A stretch of DNA of 64,000 nucleotides from an uncultured Lentisphaerota bacterium (GTDB taxonomy: Bacteria; Verrucomicrobiota; Kiritimatiellia; CAIQIC01): assembly GCA_903889245.1 (NCBI GenBank), contig CAISWQ010000102.1:1-64000 (forward strand), in the 5' to 3' direction. Within the stretch, counting starts at the first letter, position 1. Each line of letters starts with the position of its first letter. The position numbers and the translations under genes were made by a program. Below the pieces are notes generated by a model. That model was not told where the DNA came from. It made no database searches and saw nothing but the letters and a program-made list of their open reading frames with translations. This document shows positions 62,336 through 64,000 of this stretch, one piece after another.

Positions 62336-63475
62336 TCAAGATTTCAATAAAACCAGTTTGTCACGGTGGACGGCTTCTGCGACACCCTCGGTGCCAAGCA
62401 GCGCGACTAGTTCGCCTGTGTGGTGTCCGGCGATCTTGCGCAACTCGGCGCTGCCGTATTCCGCCAAGCCGCGCGCGACGAGTTGGCCATCCAAGGCCTG
62501 AATATCCACGACTGCTTCGGCCTTGAATTCGCCGGTGACGGCCTTGATGCCAATGGGCAACAAGCTGCTGCCTTTTTGCGAGAGCGCGCGCAATGCGCCG
62601 TCATCAACGGTCAAAACGCCGGCGGGTTTTTGGAAATAGGCGAGCCACCGCTTGAACGCGCCACGGCCGGCTTGCGCCGGCGCGGTCAACAGCGTGCCGA
62701 GATCGGCGCCGGAGAGGATGCGCGAGACGATCTGCGGCGCGCGGCCGTTCGCGATGACGACGGGTGCGCCGACTTGCGCGACCATGTCGGCCGAGCGCAA
62801 CTTGCTCGCCATACCGCCGGTGGAGAGTTCGCTGCCTTTCCCCTTGGCCAGCGCGAGCGTTTCATCGTTGAGGCCGCTCAAGCAGCGCACGCGCTGCGTG
62901 CGGCCATGCGCCGCCGGCGCGCGGAAACCATCCACCGTGGTCAACAGCACCAGCACGTCCGCGGGCACGAGCAGCGCGACGAGCGCGGCGAGCAGGTCGT
63001 TGTCGCCGAACTTGATTTCCTCGACGGCGACAACGTCGTTCTCGTTGATGATCGGAATGATGCCGTGTGCGAGCATTGTGAGCAGCGTATTGCGCGCGTT
63101 GAGGTGGCGCGTGCGATCCTTCAGATCGGCGTGCGTCAGCAACACCTGGCCGATGCGGCAGCGCTCGCGCTCAAAAAGTTTTTCGTAGATTGCCATCAGG
63201 CGCGACTGGCCGACGGCCGCGGCCATCTGCAACTCGGCGATCTCCGTCGGCCGGCGTTTCAGGCCGAGCGCCTGCATGCCGGACCCGATCGCGCCCGACG
63301 AAACGACCATGACATCCACGCCGGCGCGGCGCAACTGGCCGAGGTCGCGCGTCAGTTCGCGCAACCGCCGCAGGTCGGGCCGGCCGTTGCGTTGCACGAG
63401 CACACGGCTGCCGATTTTCACGACCACCTTGCGCGCGGTTTTGAGCGAGGCGCGCTGCTGGAGATTGGCGTTCAT
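62336..63475 (-). CDS. proB: Glutamate 5-kinase
   Basis: 379 residues, long form with the C-terminal PUA domain (about 290-379: GVLTVDDGALRALSQKGSSLLPIGIKAV). Amino-acid kinase motifs ARKVVVKIGSRVLV, VSSGAIGSGMQALGLKRRP, INENDVVAVEEIKFGDND and ELSTGGMASKLRSADM. The start was moved to MNANLQQ; the extra 37 codons of the ORF lie in the palindrome region. First gene of proB-proA. Confidence 0.96.
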   Translation of the reverse strand: MNANLQQRASLKTARKVVVKIGSRVLVQRNGRPDLRRLRELTRDLGQLRRAGVDVMVVSSGAIGSGMQALGLKRRPTEIAELQMAAAVGQSRLMAIYEKLFERERCRIGQVLLTHADLKDRTRHLNARNTLLTMLAHGIIPIINENDVVAVEEIKFGDNDLLAALVALLVPADVLVLLTTVDGFRAPAAHGRTQRVRCLSGLNDETLALAKGKGSELSTGGMASKLRSADMVAQVGAPVVIANGRAPQIVSRILSGADLGTLLTAPAQAGRGAFKRWLAYFQKPAGVLTVDDGALRALSQKGSSLLPIGIKAVTGEFKAEAVVDIQALDGQLVARGLAEYGSAELRKIAGHHTGELVALLGTEGVAEAVHRDKLVLLKS

Positions 63476-63549
63476 GGCAAAAACGGCGGGAACAGATAGC
63501 AGAACCGCCCCTGCCTGTCGAGCCGGCGTCGGCCGCTGCCGCGCTCCGT

Positions 63550-63626
63550 TTCCAAGCATGGGAACGTGCGAGGCGTGGTTTTCCAAGCCTTGGAAAATAT
63601 CACCGGGGCTTCTTCAAACCTTGGAA
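63550..63626. repeat. Phased TTCCAAG palindrome array, 3 units
   Basis: Centres at 63557, 63588 and 63619 (gaps 31 and 31), upstream of proB on the minus strand. Confidence 0.88.
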
Positions 63627-63710
63627 GAAATGGTCTTCAGGATCGTAGTGGTTTGGGTCGGTGCGAAAGTGGTGGGGCCAAGTGTCAATAAACCGGTAGT
63701 TTCGCACAAG

Positions 63711-63719
63711 TTATCCACA
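63711..63719 (+). promoter_or_regulatory. DnaA-box-like site
   Basis: TTATCCACA, identical to the E. coli DnaA box consensus, about 80 bp upstream of the mraZ promoter. A single copy, so an origin is not implied. Confidence 0.4.
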
Positions 63720-63791
63720 GGTTTTCAATACGTCGTAATTGCATAACTTCCAATCAGATGAGTCTTGTTGAAAAAAAGTTTCAAAAAGTTG

Positions 63792-63827
63792 TTGACGGGT
63801 TGTGGGGCAAAGTGGGATAAGGTGCCG
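63792..63827 (+). promoter_or_regulatory. mraZ promoter with MraZ-type boxes
   Basis: TTGACG (63792-63797) and GATAAG 18 bp later form a promoter. Overlapping it, TGGGG at 63803 and TGGGA at 63813 are exactly 10 bp apart, with weaker TGACG (63793) and TGCCG (63823) in the same register. MraZ is known to bind TGGGN repeats spaced by 5 bp in its own promoter, so this is probably autoregulated. Confidence 0.6.
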
Positions 63828-63859
63828 CGAAAGGTCATGCTGTGGGCGACAATGTCACA

Positions 63860-64000
63860 ATGGAGCAGAGCGAAGTCGGGACGGCCAGTTTCATGGGCCG
63901 TTACCTGCACGCACTCGACGGGAAAAAACGCCTGACCATCCCCGCGACGTGGCGGATGCAGGTCGGGACGCCCACGGATTTGGTGGCCGTACCGAGCGCC
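63860..64000 (+). CDS. mraZ: Transcriptional regulator MraZ (5' part)
   Basis: The first 47 codons are in the window, cut off by its end. FMGRYLHALDGKKRLTIPATWRM is the N-terminal SpoVT/AbrB-like MraZ repeat (family form: GRYEHALDDKGRLSIPAKWR). The start could be the ATG at 63860 or the one at 63893 nearer the domain; neither has a clear Shine-Dalgarno sequence. In most bacteria mraZ opens the division and cell-wall cluster, so mraW, ftsL and mur genes would be expected beyond the window. Confidence 0.88.
   Translation, partial: MEQSEVGTASFMGRYLHALDGKKRLTIPATWRMQVGTPTDLVAVPSA

Larger units (their letters stand above)
63476..63859. other. Divergent proB/mraZ intergenic region
   Basis: 384 bp, no gene. 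It holds a three-unit palindrome array, a DnaA-box-like TTATCCACA, AT-rich tracts around 63755-63790 and the mraZ promoter with MraZ-type boxes. The small ORFs here show no protein pattern. Confidence 0.6.

Noticed and set aside
63711-63719. Chromosome origin near the DnaA box
   Set aside because: Only one perfect box, no dnaA, dnaN or gidA neighbours and no unwinding-element cluster.

Overview
The window is a GC-rich bacterial chromosome segment, densely coded, with 57 protein genes supported and no tRNA, rRNA, CRISPR array, prophage or transposase seen. The gene families point to the PVC superphylum, most likely Verrucomicrobiota in the broad sense (Kiritimatiellae/Lentisphaeria-like): Tat-exported Gfo/Idh/MocA oxidoreductases, two secreted DUF1080 proteins, a secreted FAD oxidoreductase with sugar-binding-like flanks, a GYF_2 protein, a full Tol-Pal set and many dispersed palindromes. 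This placement is an inference; no marker gene was compared.

Layout. 206-3000: a Tat-exported oxidoreductase and a membrane PAS sensor. 3319-7699: a glycan locus (small membrane protein, GT-C transferase, GT2, and a nucleotidyltransferase-GT2 fusion). 7705-10608: cation exchanger, GYF_2 membrane protein, phosphopentomutase. 10824-18067: arginine decarboxylase, L-aspartate oxidase, small membrane protein, sirtuin, then UDP-GlcNAc supply (a beta-helix sugar-nucleotide enzyme and glmM) with a WPL-repeat lipoprotein overlapping glmM. 19694-24967: argD, a DUF1080 protein, the nucleoside salvage operon deoA-punA-cdd, and trmL. 25298-37251: a carbohydrate-type locus (nucleoside/sugar MFS permease, Gfo/Idh/MocA, SGNH hydrolase, a 1587-residue surface protein, DUF1080, FAD oxidoreductase). 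37285-47488 (minus strand): tolQ-tolR-tonB/tolA-tolB-pal-tatA-tatC-octaheme cytochrome/TPR-TPR/LysM lipoprotein-hypothetical, apparently one long envelope operon. 47792-52785: membrane proteins, alr, a PfkB kinase, gmhA, and an AmaP/Asp23 pair directly downstream of accB-accC (54655-52793). 54847-56933: argJ-argB. 57657-58503: rplM-rpsI. 58600-60916: PA14 protein, polytopic membrane protein, Cys-rich secreted peptide. 61006-63475: proB-proA. The window ends in the 5' part of mraZ, the usual first gene of the division/cell-wall cluster, behind a promoter carrying MraZ-type boxes.

The strongest unexplained signal is a dispersed palindrome, TTTTCCAAGCCTTGGAAAA, present about 40 times in 14 clusters. 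Within every multi-unit cluster the centres are 31 or 32 bp apart without exception (26 gaps: 18 of 31 bp, 8 of 32 bp; mean 31.3 bp, three turns of B-DNA). All five four-unit arrays span exactly 94 bp from first to last centre, although the position of the single 32-bp gap varies. The element has no stop codon in any of its six frames and sits inside three coding sequences: the sirtuin zinc module, purine nucleoside phosphorylase, and the N-terminus of the octaheme cytochrome. Several other palindromic families occur as single or paired copies, concentrated between argJ and rpsI.
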